From assembly GCA_023101725.1 (NCBI GenBank), contig JALJCO010012814.1, positions 62,001-126,000 of the forward strand: DNA of 64,000 bases, written 5' to 3'. Shown one piece after another: positions 49,284 through 62,417 of this stretch (within the stretch, counting starts at the first letter, position 1; every line of letters begins with the position of its first letter). The DNA is from Atherinomorus stipes (Eukaryota > Chordata > Actinopteri > Atheriniformes > Atherinidae). A model generated the notes under the pieces. That model was given only the letters and a program-made list of their open reading frames with translations, had not been told where the DNA came from and did no database searches. The translations under genes were made by a program, and so were the position numbers.

Positions 49284-49285
49284 TA

Positions 49286-50590
49286 CACTATATTGCCAAA
49301 AGTATTCGCTCACCTGCCTTGACTCCCATATGAGCTAAAGTGGCATCCCATTCCTTCACCACAGGGCAGGGGTAGGCAACTCCGGTCCTCGAGGGCCAGC
49401 ATCCTGTAGGTCTTCAGGGCTTCCCTGCCTCAACACACCACCTGATATCCAGAGCTTGGATGCACAAGTCTGCTAATTACCCTTTGATTGATTAAAGTCA
49501 GATGTGTTGCAGCAAAAGTCCTAATACCTGCAGGACACCGGCCCCCGAAGACCAGAGTTGCCTACCCCTGGCATAGGGTTTAATATGACATTGGTCCACC
49601 CTTTGTAGCTAGAACTGCTTCAACTCTTCTGGGAGGGCTGTCCACAAGGTTTAGGAGTGTGTTTATGGGAATTTTTGACCATTCTTTCAGAAGCACACTC
49701 ATCCCAAAGGTGTTTTATCGGGTTGAGGTCAGGACTCTGTGCAGGTCAGTCAAATTCATCTACACCAGACTCTGCATCCATGTCTTTATAGACCTGCACA
49801 GAAGAAGAAGGGGCTGGCTCCAAACTGTTCCCACAAAGCTGGGAGCATGGAGTTGTCCGAAATGTCTTGGTATGCTGCAACATTCGGAGTTCCTTTCACG
49901 GGAACTAAGGGGCCAAGCCCAGTCAGACAAGTACCGTTCTCCTGGCAACGCCAAACCCAGACTCCTCCATCAGATCACCAGATGGAGAAGCTTAATTCGT
50001 CACTCCAGAGGACGCCTCCACTGCTCTAGAGTCCAGTGGTGGCGTGCTTTACACCACTGCACCCCACGCTTTGCATTGAAATTGGTGATGTGGTTTGGAT
50101 GCAGCTGGTCACCATGGAAACCCATTCCATGAAGCTCGCTGTACACTGTTCTTGAGCTGATCTGAAGGCCACATGAAGTTTGGAGGTCTGTCGTGATTGT
50201 CTCTGCAGAAAGATGGCGACTTCTTCACACTATGCACTCAGCATCCACTGACCCCGCTCCATCAGTTTGCATGGCCAACCACTTTGTGGCTGAGTTGCTC
50301 TCGTTCCCAAACATTTCCATTATTTTTTTTATCATACAGCTGATAATTGACTGTGGAATATTGAGGAGTGAGGACATTTCACAACTGGATTTGTTACACA
50401 GGTGGCATCCTATCACAGTTCTATGCTGGAATTCACTGAGTTCCTGAGAGCGACCCATTCTTTCACAAATATTTTTAGAAACAGTGAATGCTGAGGTGCT
50501 TCATTTTATACACCTGTGGCCATGGAAGTGATTGGAACACCTGATTCCCATCATTTGATTGGATGAGCAAATACTTTTGGCAATATAGAG
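49286..50590 (-). pseudogene. Tc1/mariner transposon relic with both termini
   Basis: Termini CACTATATTGCCAAAAGTAT (left) and reverse-complemented CTCTATATTGCCAAAAGTAT (right) are flanked by TA (49284-49285 and 50591-50592). The minus strand from 50458 encodes the N-terminal helix-turn-helix region MGRSQELSEFQHRTVIGCHL with ISSLLNIPQS-like sequence. The rest of the transposase is broken by deletions and frameshifts. A 204-bp hAT MITE lies inside at 49367. Plus-strand frames here are antisense to the transposase. Confidence 0.9.
49367..49570. mobile_element. hAT MITE inside the second Tc1 relic
   Basis: The 204-bp element has termini CAGGGGTAGGCAACTCCGGT and reverse-complemented CAGGGGTAGGCAACTCTGGT, 19 of 20 identical. 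Flanks are CCACAGGG and GCATAGGG. The Tc1 family I recall reads CCATAGGG at this point, so each duplicate seems to have gained one change. Non-coding. Confidence 0.85.
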
Positions 50591-51065
50591 TACGTTTACT
50601 GTTGCAGGTCATGCACTACCGAGGAGAAATCTTTCATGGCCATGCAGATTTATTTGCTGAGTAACGAGTTCTTATATGAATGCTTTAGGCTACCAACAGC
50701 TGTTTTCATGGACCTTTCATGTCCTCAGTGATCTAATGCTCTTCCACCACAGGTGATGGTACTCTCAACCTTGGGTTTTGGGCCGCTGGAAAAATTCAAT
50801 GGGAGCTGGGAGACAGGGTGGCCATCTATCAACCGCATTTTCTTGCAGGTCAGTTGTGTTTACATGGATGCAAGTATTTGGATTAAAAGCCAGATCGGAG
50901 TAAAATGCTTCTTGTTCTTGCTTCTTGAAAAATTCTTTGCTGATCACGCTTGTTCAGATCAAAATTTCATTTTGATGGCGCGTGATGTGTCATACCGCCT
51001 GCTGTTCTAATCTGCATGAATGAAACCACGCAATCCAAATGTTGTGAAGAAATTTTCTGCACTGC

Positions 51066-51679
51066 TTAAAGGCCTCCTTCCACTGAAAACCCGTTTAACT
51101 TGCTCCTTCTGAAATACGGAGGGTTTCCCCGTGTTTACTTACACATGCTGACTCACTAGCGTTGCGTTCCCCCCAGTCGGCTGTGCTTTCTCATCAGAGA
51201 AACAATACGAAGAAAAGAGCGAATCGGGAACAGCCTTGCACTTCTACATCACATTGCAAATAGCGTATCCCACGTGGGGTTTCTGTCTGTCCATTGGAAG
51301 GCAGGTAACCCTCCACTACACACTAGAAGTGGAGACAGCACGACTGTAGCTTTCGGAGTTGAGAAGCTAATTAGCTAACTGTTTGTTAGCATGGCGGAAC
51401 AAACTTGTTTGTCGGCTCTATTTCCTGTCTGTAACGAAATAAGAGCGGAGGGCGGAGCTTCCTTCATACACTCATGGGAGGCAGCCAATCAGACGGAAAT
51501 TCATGAGAAGGACCCGGAAAAGCCTGCCGTTGGACCACAAGCCTCTCTTCTAGTATACAAATACAGCTGGATACAAAGATACCAGAAGGTTTTTTTAAAC
51601 AGAAACGATGCAGAATGCATTCAATAATAATGGAGAACACAGAAATATTAACGAAATGACCACGGAAGTACAACTTTAA
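51066..51679. mobile_element. Possible third type of TTAA-target MITE
   Basis: The left boundary is TTAAAGGCCTCCTTCC. The right boundary, reverse-complemented, is TTAAAGTTGTACTTCC. Shared positions include TTAAAG and CTTCC in register. The interior differs in composition from the flanks, with AGCCAATCAGACGG and several CpG sites. Length is about 614 bp. The inverted ends are weak, so this is tentative. Confidence 0.45.
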
Positions 51680-54600
51680 GCATGGCACATCAGCTGTATG
51701 TCAATGTAGTGCAATTTTACACTTTACATCTTGTATTGCACTGTTAGCCTTACTCAAAGTTTTTTTTTTGTTGTTGTTTTTAAGTTTTTACATTAAGTAA
51801 AAGAGGGTGAGACCATCTTCAATATTGTCACATTGTTTGAGATTTTGGAATAATTTGAAAGTAATGGTGAGAAAGTGAAATCAGCAAGATCGGAATAAAC
51901 ACACAGTGGTTGGTTGTTTACATTGGAAATCATTGTTCCTCCTTCTACTGTTTCCAGAAAATCAGACATCAGCACAATTCTCTGCAAGCAAAAATTATTT
52001 ATCCCTTTCCAACATGCAATCCACAGCATGACTGGCATACATTTTCCAGAGTTCATGGAAGCAGTGCAGGTCTGATCAGAATGGTTATGTAATTAAAGAA
52101 ACTTTGCTAATGTAAACATAGTTATTAATCCAATGAATCTACCAGCCACACATTTACGGCCAAATAAAAAGTGACAGGCAAGACAGGCTTTAATTCTGTT
52201 TATGGTCTTCCAAACACCACTGCTACAAGAAATGGCACACACATGCACACTAAAGAACATCTGCCAGATCCATTCCCGTACCTCAACTGCAAGTAACATC
52301 ACTTCCTAAATGTACAACTTGTTTGCAATTTCCAGAACTACGTCCTGCATGTGGTCTCTCTTTGAGCTGGCCGAATTACTCCAGGAGTGTGCATCTACCA
52401 AAAAAGGAGCAGCAGGTGAGGTGACACATGGCTCATTGGTAAAAACCTTTTAATGATTAAAATGTTCTACAACAATGACCTTTAATGAAGATGATTTGTT
52501 TTATTAGGAAATTGAAGATATGCCCTGTGCCCCTGGTTAATAACATAAATGACCTTTTCTTTGTCTTTGTCTCATCACTGTTTGTATCTGCACACCTTTA
52601 CTCTCATGCTCTTTTATAGGCATTTTCAGCCATTTACTCATGCAAATCAGGGACTGTAGGTACGTCATTTCAAACTTTTATTCAGTCTAAGAAAACATTT
52701 GTGAATCTTACATGGAGGTTTTTTGCAAAATTTCTGAAGAACTTAAGAAAGAATGAGATATTGGACCTTTCATACATGCAATACAATTATATGGCATCTT
52801 ACTGAGATCTTCTGTAAATAAGTGTGCAATAACAGTGGACGCCAGTAAACATCTTTTCTAAGAAAAATGCAGAGTTTAATTAATCAATGGAAAGATTTTC
52901 ATGATAAATCACTGTTCGGTATTTGGTTTTGTACACATTTAGCATTTTATATCTTTAATGTGCATTTTGTGAATCTGCTTGCAGCAATCAGTTTTTTGCT
53001 GATTAAAAATGATTTCTTTTCTACTGCTGTCACCAAGTTTCTATATGAAGATGATGTTTATACAGCATTGCCTATAGCAATATATTTGGTTAATCTCGAT
53101 GTTCTGATAGGGACCACTGAAATAACCAGGGCAACCAATCTATCAGGTTAGCAAAACATGATCACAGCAAGACCAGATAATGTGAGTAGTCTCATTATCT
53201 CTGACAGAGGAAGAGTGGGAGGGTGTACCACAGGCAAGGTAATCACTGTCATTGAACATCACACGGTGAAGACACGATGCAGGTCTTTACTTTCTTTTCA
53301 AAAGCAAGCTTAAAAGTGTTATGGTAATGAACATCACTGCATTGTGTTATTTCTTGTTTCATTTCACAAATCATCCACATGGACAAGTTTACTCTGCATT
53401 TGCTTGAGTCCAGAATCCACACGTTTCATGCAAATGATTCCTTCGGTCCACTTGATCGGGTTTTCTTTGTAGCTCATTAGCATATTTGTTTGTCATGCAG
53501 CATTGTTTTGCAGCATCTGTGTAACGAGATGCAACAGCTTTGAATGCTCAACAATATCCAGTTTCTAGGGGAAACGTTTCAGTGCAAATGAATTCATAAA
53601 GCAACAATTACTTTGACCAGCTGTTATTATCCTTTCAAACAGCAACAGTGTGGCAGCAAAGGTAGCAATTAAGAAACATTCTCTTTAAAGACTGGACTAT
53701 GTTTCTGAAAAGCTCTAATTACTACTGGGAATAAACCTGTTCTGTCTGCTGTGCTCCTGTGAAAGGTCTGTGTGGTTTTAACCGCTGGGAGGGCTACAAA
53801 GGTTTCCACATTACAGTGATCATTTTAATTTCCTTAAATAATAAGCATAATCAGAGCGCTTTAGTTTTTCTGTGTAACAAGGTTGAAGAGGAAGACCTCT
53901 CCCTGTGTTAAACTATTCTTTGTATTTGAACACACAATCAAATGTGTTAAAAATCTAAACTCAGCACCAACCTGCAGTACACGTGTTTGTGTGAGCTACA
54001 CTCCCCTCTTCATTGTTCTTTGGCACTTTAATAATGGTCTACTGAAGTGCTGAACGCCCGAGTCGAGATGAGCACAGTGACAGAAGAGAAAACGCTCCAA
54101 GCATTGTTGTTCATCTCTTTGAAGTCAGATTGCTTTGTGATCCTGAACTCTTAATGGTCTCTCTCATTCTTAAACATGCTATTTTGTGCTCTTTCCTCAC
54201 TTTGCACTGGACACTGTAATCTCTGTCTGCATCAGATGGATCAACCAACCTATGGTGCACACACACACACAAAAAAAGAAACACAAATTGCTTTTCCAAT
54301 CAACCAGCACATCTCATAGAATTAACGTCTTCGAAAACTGTTTCTGTTAATGCGTCGGCAAGTACATGTTTGTTGTTTATCTCCGCTTCTCAGACAAATC
54401 TATAAAGTATACAGCTGATATTAAGGATGCATCGATTGCTCAGTTGGTGACTGGAATCGGACGATTTTCAGGTTGACCGGCTCAACTGGTGACCGGTAGA
54501 AAAGCTGTCAGAAATGCAACGTTTTCTTTTCACCCAGTCAAGTAAATGCATCGTGCCAATAGTGACAGTCACACTTGAATGCAGCCATAGAATTATTCTG

Positions 54601-57600
54601 GTGTAATAGTTTTTACGGGGGAGGGAAAGACCAGAAGCTGGCCATTTGTAAAGCCTTACAAAAAATGACTGAGGAAGCTAAAGGGTTTGCTAAAAGAAGA
54701 AATCAGCTTTGACACCACAGCGTAACCACACAGAGGATGGCAGTGTGTAGCCTTCTGCTGGGTAATATATTCAGTGTTTCCATTTGCACCAGCTGCCACT
54801 TAAACCACTCACTACTCATTTAAGTACAGATGTTCACTTTATGAGACATATAGTTTTTAAAGTTTAATAGATCCATCAACTTGCAATTTAGCATGAGTAA
54901 AGTTGCAACCACTCATTTTTATGAGTACTGTACCCGACTGCCAGTCCCATCCACACATCTGGAGCCAGATGCATAAACAATACAAAATTCAAAAACCACA
55001 TGCACACCTTGTCCTGCACACAAACTGGTTTTCATAAAGAAAGAATGTGAGTGTTTACATGTGTGGCTACTGTGTGTGTGCCTTGCACACAGCCCTTAGC
55101 TCCTGTGCAAAAACACTTAAAAACCTGATATTAGATTGAAATGAAAAGAAGCAGGCAATGTAATTTATCATCCGTGTTTTAGTGATTTTTTTTTTTTTCC
55201 AAAGGTTTTCAATAAGTACACTGGTGCATCATGGTAACTTTTGGAAAAACTTGACTAACGAGGGATTTTTTTTATATAAGATAAGATCATAACCTGCGAT
55301 AGGTGTCTAAAGGCTGTTAAAGAAACATAAAATGAATTATCTGTATACGTTTCTCTCTCCTGACCATTTCTATACAGCACTGTATTCTGTGCAAGCGTAA
55401 TTTTTTTTCAGATATTCGTTTCTTTGTTTGCTTGCATTTTTAAATTCATTAATAGGAAGAGGAATTGTTTGGACTGAATAACAAGATCATCGGTTCAGCT
55501 GTATATTTTTAAGCAGTGATGGGAGGTAAATAAGATGGTAAATAAACATCAAGTGAACATTTTGAGCAACTGTTGTCACTGTCCATGATACAAATAATTT
55601 TTTTACAGACTGCTGCCTAATGGATATCATTTATTTTTATAATTCAATAGAATGGATGTTACTTCTGCAATAGTTTTTGCCTTTAGACACTTGCTGGAAC
55701 TGGTGACATCAATCTTACATTATATTGACAGGTCTAACCTAGAAGTTGCATTTATTTATTGTTTATCTTCTTATTCACACTGAATATAAACAACACCCTA
55801 AAGTAAAACAAAAAAAGTATTGAAACTTTTTTAAACATTGTTTCTAGATAAAGGCTGACTCTCTGAAACCTCATGAATAACGTTCTGTGAACCACTATGA
55901 CTGAGTTACTTCCATTAAGGGCTTCTAATCAGGGCTGAAATGAGTCTTTAAGTAACACTGAGAACTCAATCAACAAAAATCATCAATGAAAATCATTTGC
56001 ATTGATGCTTTATTTAATCCCCACACATCTTTTTGACTCAATGGTCAATTACTGTCAAATACTGTGAATATTTGCTGCATTACAGGTTTGCAGCAGGCTT
56101 GATTTGATGGGGTGATGCAGTAAGCTGTTGGGGGTGGGAGGTGGGGGGGCTCAGAGCAAGATCAGAGAAAAACATTAAAAATCTTTAAAGTAATACCATG
56201 TAACTTTCCAACTTTAAAAAATCTGTGTTCTGGACTAATTTGATGGCACAGTGATGTTTATTGTGTACATTTCCTGAGTTGTCGCTGTCTAGCAGCGTCC
56301 CCGAGCAGAGAAACTGCATTTCACAACTTCAGCTTCCCGGACACTGTGCGTCGTTGCAGCTCTACTTCACTTTACACACCGCGTCACCAATAGTAACCTG
56401 ATGTCAGATCTTTTACATGTGTGCAGTGTCTGATTCAGCAAAGAAATCTAAGGAAGGAAGAGAGAAAAAAGAAAAAGAGGAAAAGGCAGCATCATCTGAT
56501 TACTTATAATTGATGTAATAATCAACATTATTACCTAAAAAATCATTTGCCACAGTTCTAGTTCACATGCAAAATTTCATATGAACGTACTCAAAGCATA
56601 AAGAGAACTGAAGCAGAAGGAGAAACATTACAGGACTGTCCTTAAAAGATCACGTCCGTCTGGAAACTGCTGCTGTTCCTTCTTTCACCGCTCTGCTGCT
56701 GACTGTGCAGAAAAAAAAAACTTTCCAGCAAAGAGCAGGGCCGTTTGATGCCAGATTTGGAAAGTTTCCAACTGTCCAGGGATGAGAGTAGGCAGCTATG
56801 AACCCACAGTTTCAAAAATTCTGTCTCTAGAGATGGAGTGTCGCGTCCACAAAAGTAACTGCAACAAAACACCAGTAAGACTGATTCAACACTGTAAGTT
56901 TAATTTGTGTGTTTAATTGTAAAGGTGAGCAGTCAAACTAATCTATTCAGTTTGCTAAGTCAACCTCCTCCAGCTGGAACAAGGAAATCTATCCACAGCT
57001 TCACACATGTAAACTAACTGGCATTCATGGTAGAAAATGTCGGCAAATTCTGGATGGTTTGGATGTTAGGGCCAGATAGCTCATTTCTCCATGTGCCCCA
57101 TGTCCTATAACAATTAGAGCCTAACTTTGGTGAAAAAAACACAATTTCATGCAGGGCATTGCCTCACTATATTGCACTGTGTAGCTGCAGATTGGTAGTT
57201 CTGGTGTTTATCACTCAATACTACACCAATTCCAATTATAGTATTCTGATTAATAATTTAGACCAAAAAAAAAAAAGATTGGGAAATAGATCGCAGGTTG
57301 GTTGTGATATTTGAAGAAATTGAAGACAGTAGATAGGAGAGGAAGGTCTCTCTCTCACACACACCCTGTCAAATACTGTACATGCATTGACTACTCCATG
57401 TTTGACATGTTGGTTGGGTCTGAGTCTCGTCACTTTTTTCTTGTGGTACTAAGTGAAGTGTATCTTAACATCACTGGTAAACAAATATTAGTTCTCGATT
57501 TTGTACTAATGCAGAGTCCCAGCTTAAAAGTAACACACTTTTTGGTACAAGAAAACCTGTTGGATCAGCATTTCCAGTAAAAAGGCATATATTATAATCC

Positions 57601-60474
57601 TCCCTCTGGGCTCACACACTGATTTAAACATACAGCGGTAAAATCATTTATGAGGGGAACTGTGTGTACAAGGGTGTTTAAATATGTGGTTGTCTCTGGG
57701 GCATCCACACATTTTGGTAATCTTTGCTTGACATGCAAGCCATTTATCAAAAGTAGTATTAGTTCTGTGACTAACACAGACCAGGCTATCGAGACGTCAC
57801 ATTAAGATACCAGCATCCATTTCACAGCAAGAGGAACTATGAGAGAAATCAGTAAAGGTTGGGGAATAAATATTGGTAAAGTCACATTGTCAGAATCTAT
57901 CCGCAGAGGAAATGTGCTTCTGATTTTTTTTTTTTTTTTTAAATAACACACTTTTTAATGCTCAAGGGGTTCAAAATGTGATATAAAGCGTGGAACAGAC
58001 ATTCAGCATCTGCTCCCCATCCACAGAGACCAGAAACCCTTTCTAAAACTTTAATGTTTCATCAGATTCTATCAGCTTTAGCATGTACTGGGGGGAAACC
58101 GCATCCTCACAGGAATACTGAGGAGGAATGGTGCTCTCTTAAAATGCAGCAGGAGGAGCAGAAGTGTAGTTTGGCATGCTGTAACATGGACAACATTATT
58201 GACATGGATTTCTGGTTATTAGCATGCTGACATTTGGCAGCAGTAGAGAGAGGAGCAGGAAGCTAATGTGCTCTCAGTGACATTTCCCTATGGACCTGGA
58301 AGATGAACTCCTGTAACCTTTCTAGCTTTTCTCACCTCTGAGAGTTCTGGAGTGACCATGAGGTCACGCATTTCCTTATCTGTCTCAAAAACAGAGGATG
58401 AAAATGATGGTGTGAAAGGATGATGTATGTTGATACAGATCAGTTGTTTCACCGCACTGCTTTTAAAGAACGTGTTTTCCGGATGAACAAAAATTGCAGC
58501 TTTCTGTGTATGAAAACTGTCTCATAGCAACCCAAAGAAAAAAAAAGACATGGTTTGATCAAATTACTCTTTTAAGAAGTTCACTGTTGTCAGCAAAGTG
58601 AAAGCAATCTTTTTTAAGCTTTATCAAGATTCAGCGAGGCGAGAAGCCTCGACCCAGAAAATGACAGATCTACACCCCAGTGAAAGCACTGTCTTTGTCT
58701 TTGGGTGACATCACGGTTTCTAACTGGGGTGTCAGGTCATGTGCTCTTGAAGGCCAAGAGCGCCGACTTTGTGTCAACCAACATTGCACCATGGTCAGTC
58801 ACAACGCGTTCATCTAGTTTTCTGCCAGTAACTAAATTCTTCTTAATTTAATCAACACAGATACGTATTTATTCATGTCATTTCTAAAGTATAACACAAT
58901 ATTGTTAGAGGTACTGTACCTACAGATATAGCTAAGAAAATACATAAGCATCACAAGTATGTTTTGGTACTTCACGGCACAGGAACAAATGCTTTTGCTT
59001 GTTCTCGCGAGTCTGACACATTTTTGCAGGTGAAATACTCTTTGTGTCTTTGACGTCAGGCGCCCCAGGGGGGCAGGGGTGGCAGTGCCCCCCTGAACAA
59101 AAGCTGGCCACCCCACTGGCCACCTGAAAGTTTTATTTTATTTTGTTTTTTGGTGCAGCAGGCTTTGCTTTTTTGAAAATTTTAGGTAATAAAAATAAAA
59201 TGAATAAAAATATTACACAGCTCCCTTTCTGCCATTGGTGTTTTGCTGTGTCCCCCACAGGTCTTTTCATTAATCACTCAGCCTTTTTTGCACATCAGGA
59301 AGGTGCCAACCAGAACTGCCCCAACCAGTTTCTATGCCCCTTTCACATCAACCCCTCTTCCCTCATTGGGCCGACACCCACTACCCCATTTGTTTGTTAT
59401 GTTAATTGCTTAATAGTGAGTTTGAGTCATTTGTTAAACTGACTGTTTTAAGTAAGCCGCCATTTAAATAGTTTGTTTTTTTAAAGTAAAAAAAAAAAAA
59501 AAGATTTTTTTTGTTGTAATAGCCAAAAAAAAAATTCTGCCAATGGAACAAGTGAAATTTTCTTTCTTTTCTTTCTTGAAATAAAAAAGTTGATGTCACC
59601 AAAGTTGTCACTCCTAACCACACTGTATGATTGTAAAACTGTATCAGTAAGTTAGAAAATGAAATATAATTGCCTACGACAATGCATTAGTTGTCAATGA
59701 GTTAGGGTTCAGCTGTGAGTGGAAAAAGTCTTAAATATCTTTATCTTCATTTTTCTTGGTTTTGCTCTTGTTTATATTAGCTAGCAGTGTTTATATCTGT
59801 AGTATTTAAATAATTTTAGATTTCTGACTGGTGTTGCTTCTATTTCATAAACCCAAATGATTTTTGGACGTGTAGTTTGAAGGTGCAATGTAAATCTTTG
59901 GATCATTGAGGATGCTGTTTGTGTTTAACTCTAAATCCAGGCTTTTATGTGATATCACTGCTAAGATTTAAGTAGGGGATATGGCAGGGAAGCCAGCTGA
60001 TGCGCTGTTTATTAATATTCAGGCTCAGATTGCTGCACACCACATCACAGATACTTTCTGCTTGACCTTGACACAGAAACCTTACATTGACTGTAGGATG
60101 GTGCCAAACTTCAGAATTATGTCATTGACCAGTTTATGGCACTTTTGATTAGATTCATGAGTGCACGATTTCATTTACATGTTAATGTTAAAAACAGGAT
60201 TTGATTAGTATAGTTTAATCTTTACAGCCCTGGTAATTAAGGTTATAACGAGCCCATTAATACTTCTCATAAGGTGAGCAGCAGGTATGACGACCTCAAG
60301 TGATTGTTGCACCACATTAAAGACGGGAAACTTTGTCTGCAGGGAGAACAGGACCCCTGAAAACTAATTCACAACCTTAAGATATTAAATCAGAGGTTGT
60401 TACTGGACTTTTTCACTAGATTTCCATTTCTCACTCGCTAACTCAAAGCTGTAACTTGTCATTTGGTTGAAATC
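51680..60474. other. Non-coding DNA, mostly without recognised features
   Basis: Contains a hAT-terminus-like fragment at 54425-54515, a poly-T run at about 57924-57940, and a GC-rich stretch at 59045-59125 (GCCCCCCTGAAC and GGCCACCCCACTGGCCACC) that resembles a common fish repeat end. I recognise no exon, RNA gene or intact transposon. Open frames here are short and motif-free. Confidence 0.5.
54425..54515. repeat. hAT terminus-like fragment
   Basis: AAGGATGCATCGATTG, then GTGACTGGAATCGGACGATTTTCA, and a second GTGACCGG block. This resembles the start of a common fish hAT family, which begins TAGGGATGCACCGAT. No matching opposite end is found, so it is a fragment. Confidence 0.5.
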
Positions 60475-60475
60475 T

Positions 60476-60612
60476 CACTGATCAGCCACAACATTAAAAC
60501 CACTGATGAGTGAAGTGAATGATGTTGATCATGTTATTCCAGTTCAACGTTCTACTGGGAGAATTTGGATCCCAACAGCACAGAGCATTAACCCAGCAGT
60601 TCCTCCAGTGCT
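60476..60612. repeat. Tc1/mariner-like terminal fragment
   Basis: CACTGATCAGCCACAACATTAAAACCACTG followed by GTTCTACTGGGAGAA and TGGATCCCA resembles one end of a common fish mariner-type repeat. No transposase motif follows. Identification is from remembered similarity only. From here to 62417 I see nothing else. Confidence 0.45.
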
Positions 60613-62417
60613 GATGAAGTCGCTGATGAGTCACCTCATCACACAATAATCAACTGTAAACATATTTGGAAACCCACCTCTTCACTAGATATTATGCCCT
60701 CATTAAAAACGTGTTAGGTACAATTACTCAGTAAGGTTTTGGCACCAAACTATAAAGTTTGAAGGAAGAAACGCTCTGGACTTGGCCCAAGATACACTCT
60801 TCCACACCATTTATCTGACGTGTTCAAAACCGATGCTGATCTCTTTGTTGCTCTTTGTTGATTTGTGATGCCAGGAGATTCTGACAAAGCAGCAGGATGC
60901 AACTCCTTGGGCTACACGTAAGAAGAAAGTTTTATCATAGTCACAGCTCCTGTTCACAGCACCCGCGCACCCATGCAGAATAAAGCTGAACTGATGAAGG
61001 ATAAGATAAAAGCCTGAGCTTTCTGCACTTCCTGCATGTGTTCAGATTTTTGATCTCAACGGACTTGTTTTCTTTTTTTCCGGTTAGATAAAGGTCAAAA
61101 AGGCAAACGCGCTGATGGATCACGTCTGACGTTGCCTTTCTTGTTTTGATCAGGCAGTGAGAGTGATGGGTAGTCTTAGTGTATGTTTCAATTGACAGGT
61201 GTCCGACCCCACAGGCCACTTCATGTCCATGGGGGAGGAAAAGTAGTAAATATGTGTTTCATATTCTATAGAGAAGGTTTATATTCAGAGTGATTTAATA
61301 AAGTGCCTGTTTCACACTGTTTTCCATTTTAAGATGGTGCCTCCCTGATACACCTACTTATTCTTGTTATACTGAATGTAACTTACCATCATACTTAATG
61401 AGAATGTGGATCATACTTATCCTCTCTCAGGGGAACTGAAACAATCTCTCTTAATATTTTTCCACATTTAGAATATTTATATGTCTTTTCTCTTCATTTA
61501 TTACCTGCAGCACAGTAACTTAATTAGATTGCAGAGTGGTCAAGAATATTTTGATAAGATTTGTGAGGAGCTTGCAAAGATGTTGAAAGGCACCTTTAGT
61601 GATGCAGCTTGAATTGAAAAGATAATGAGCTGAATTCATGTAGATAAGGTTTAAGTGTGTTTTGGGTTTGCCGCCATCTCATTTCATCAATCTCTGAGAT
61701 AAAAGTTGTTTTCATTCCTCTGAGTCTCTCAGAACTTTCCAAAATCATTTCAAAGCTGAATGTTTGTGAGCACCAACCCCAAATGATGTGACTAATTACT
61801 CTCCTTGTCTACTCCTCTCAGTAAAATCACCAGGAATCATCTGAAAATGTCCTTGTCTTCGTGCCTAGATTAAATTTGTGTGCCTTGCAAAGTTCCTGAG
61901 CTCAAACACCAAACTGTTCAAAGAGGTGGAGAGAGCATCTCCGGGGAACTGCGTTGGAAAGCCTGTGTCACTGCGGCTTTGCGTTTCCACATCACGCCAT
62001 GCATTCTCACGACATACCTTGTCTCAAAGTGTGCACAACGGAGGAGCTTTGTTGGTTTAATATTTGATATTTCCTATGGGGTCCAATATGTGATGATCAA
62101 AGATGGAGACAACCTTGAAATGCCTCCCTCAATTTCCCATGGAAGGTATCAATGAGAGGAAGTAGGCTGAAATAAGAGGACAGAAAGAGATTACAGTGAA
62201 GACAGACTGAATTAAAACTGAAAGAGAGGAGGGGCAGGAGGAGAGGGTGGGCTGTGTCTCAGAGGAAGGAGGATTCGCAACCTCAGACCCCATGCTGGGA
62301 GTTATTTAAAGCTGTTAGGCCCTTATTAATCACTTTTGAGTTACTTTCTTGGTGAGTAAGCAGCATGTTGGTTTTTGGGATTGAATCTCAATAGAATTGA
62401 ATCTCCAAAGGCTTACT

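Noticed and set aside
49659..50132. 157-codon plus-strand open frame
   Set aside because: Antisense to the second Tc1 relic; its frame is a by-product of transposase codons on the other strand.
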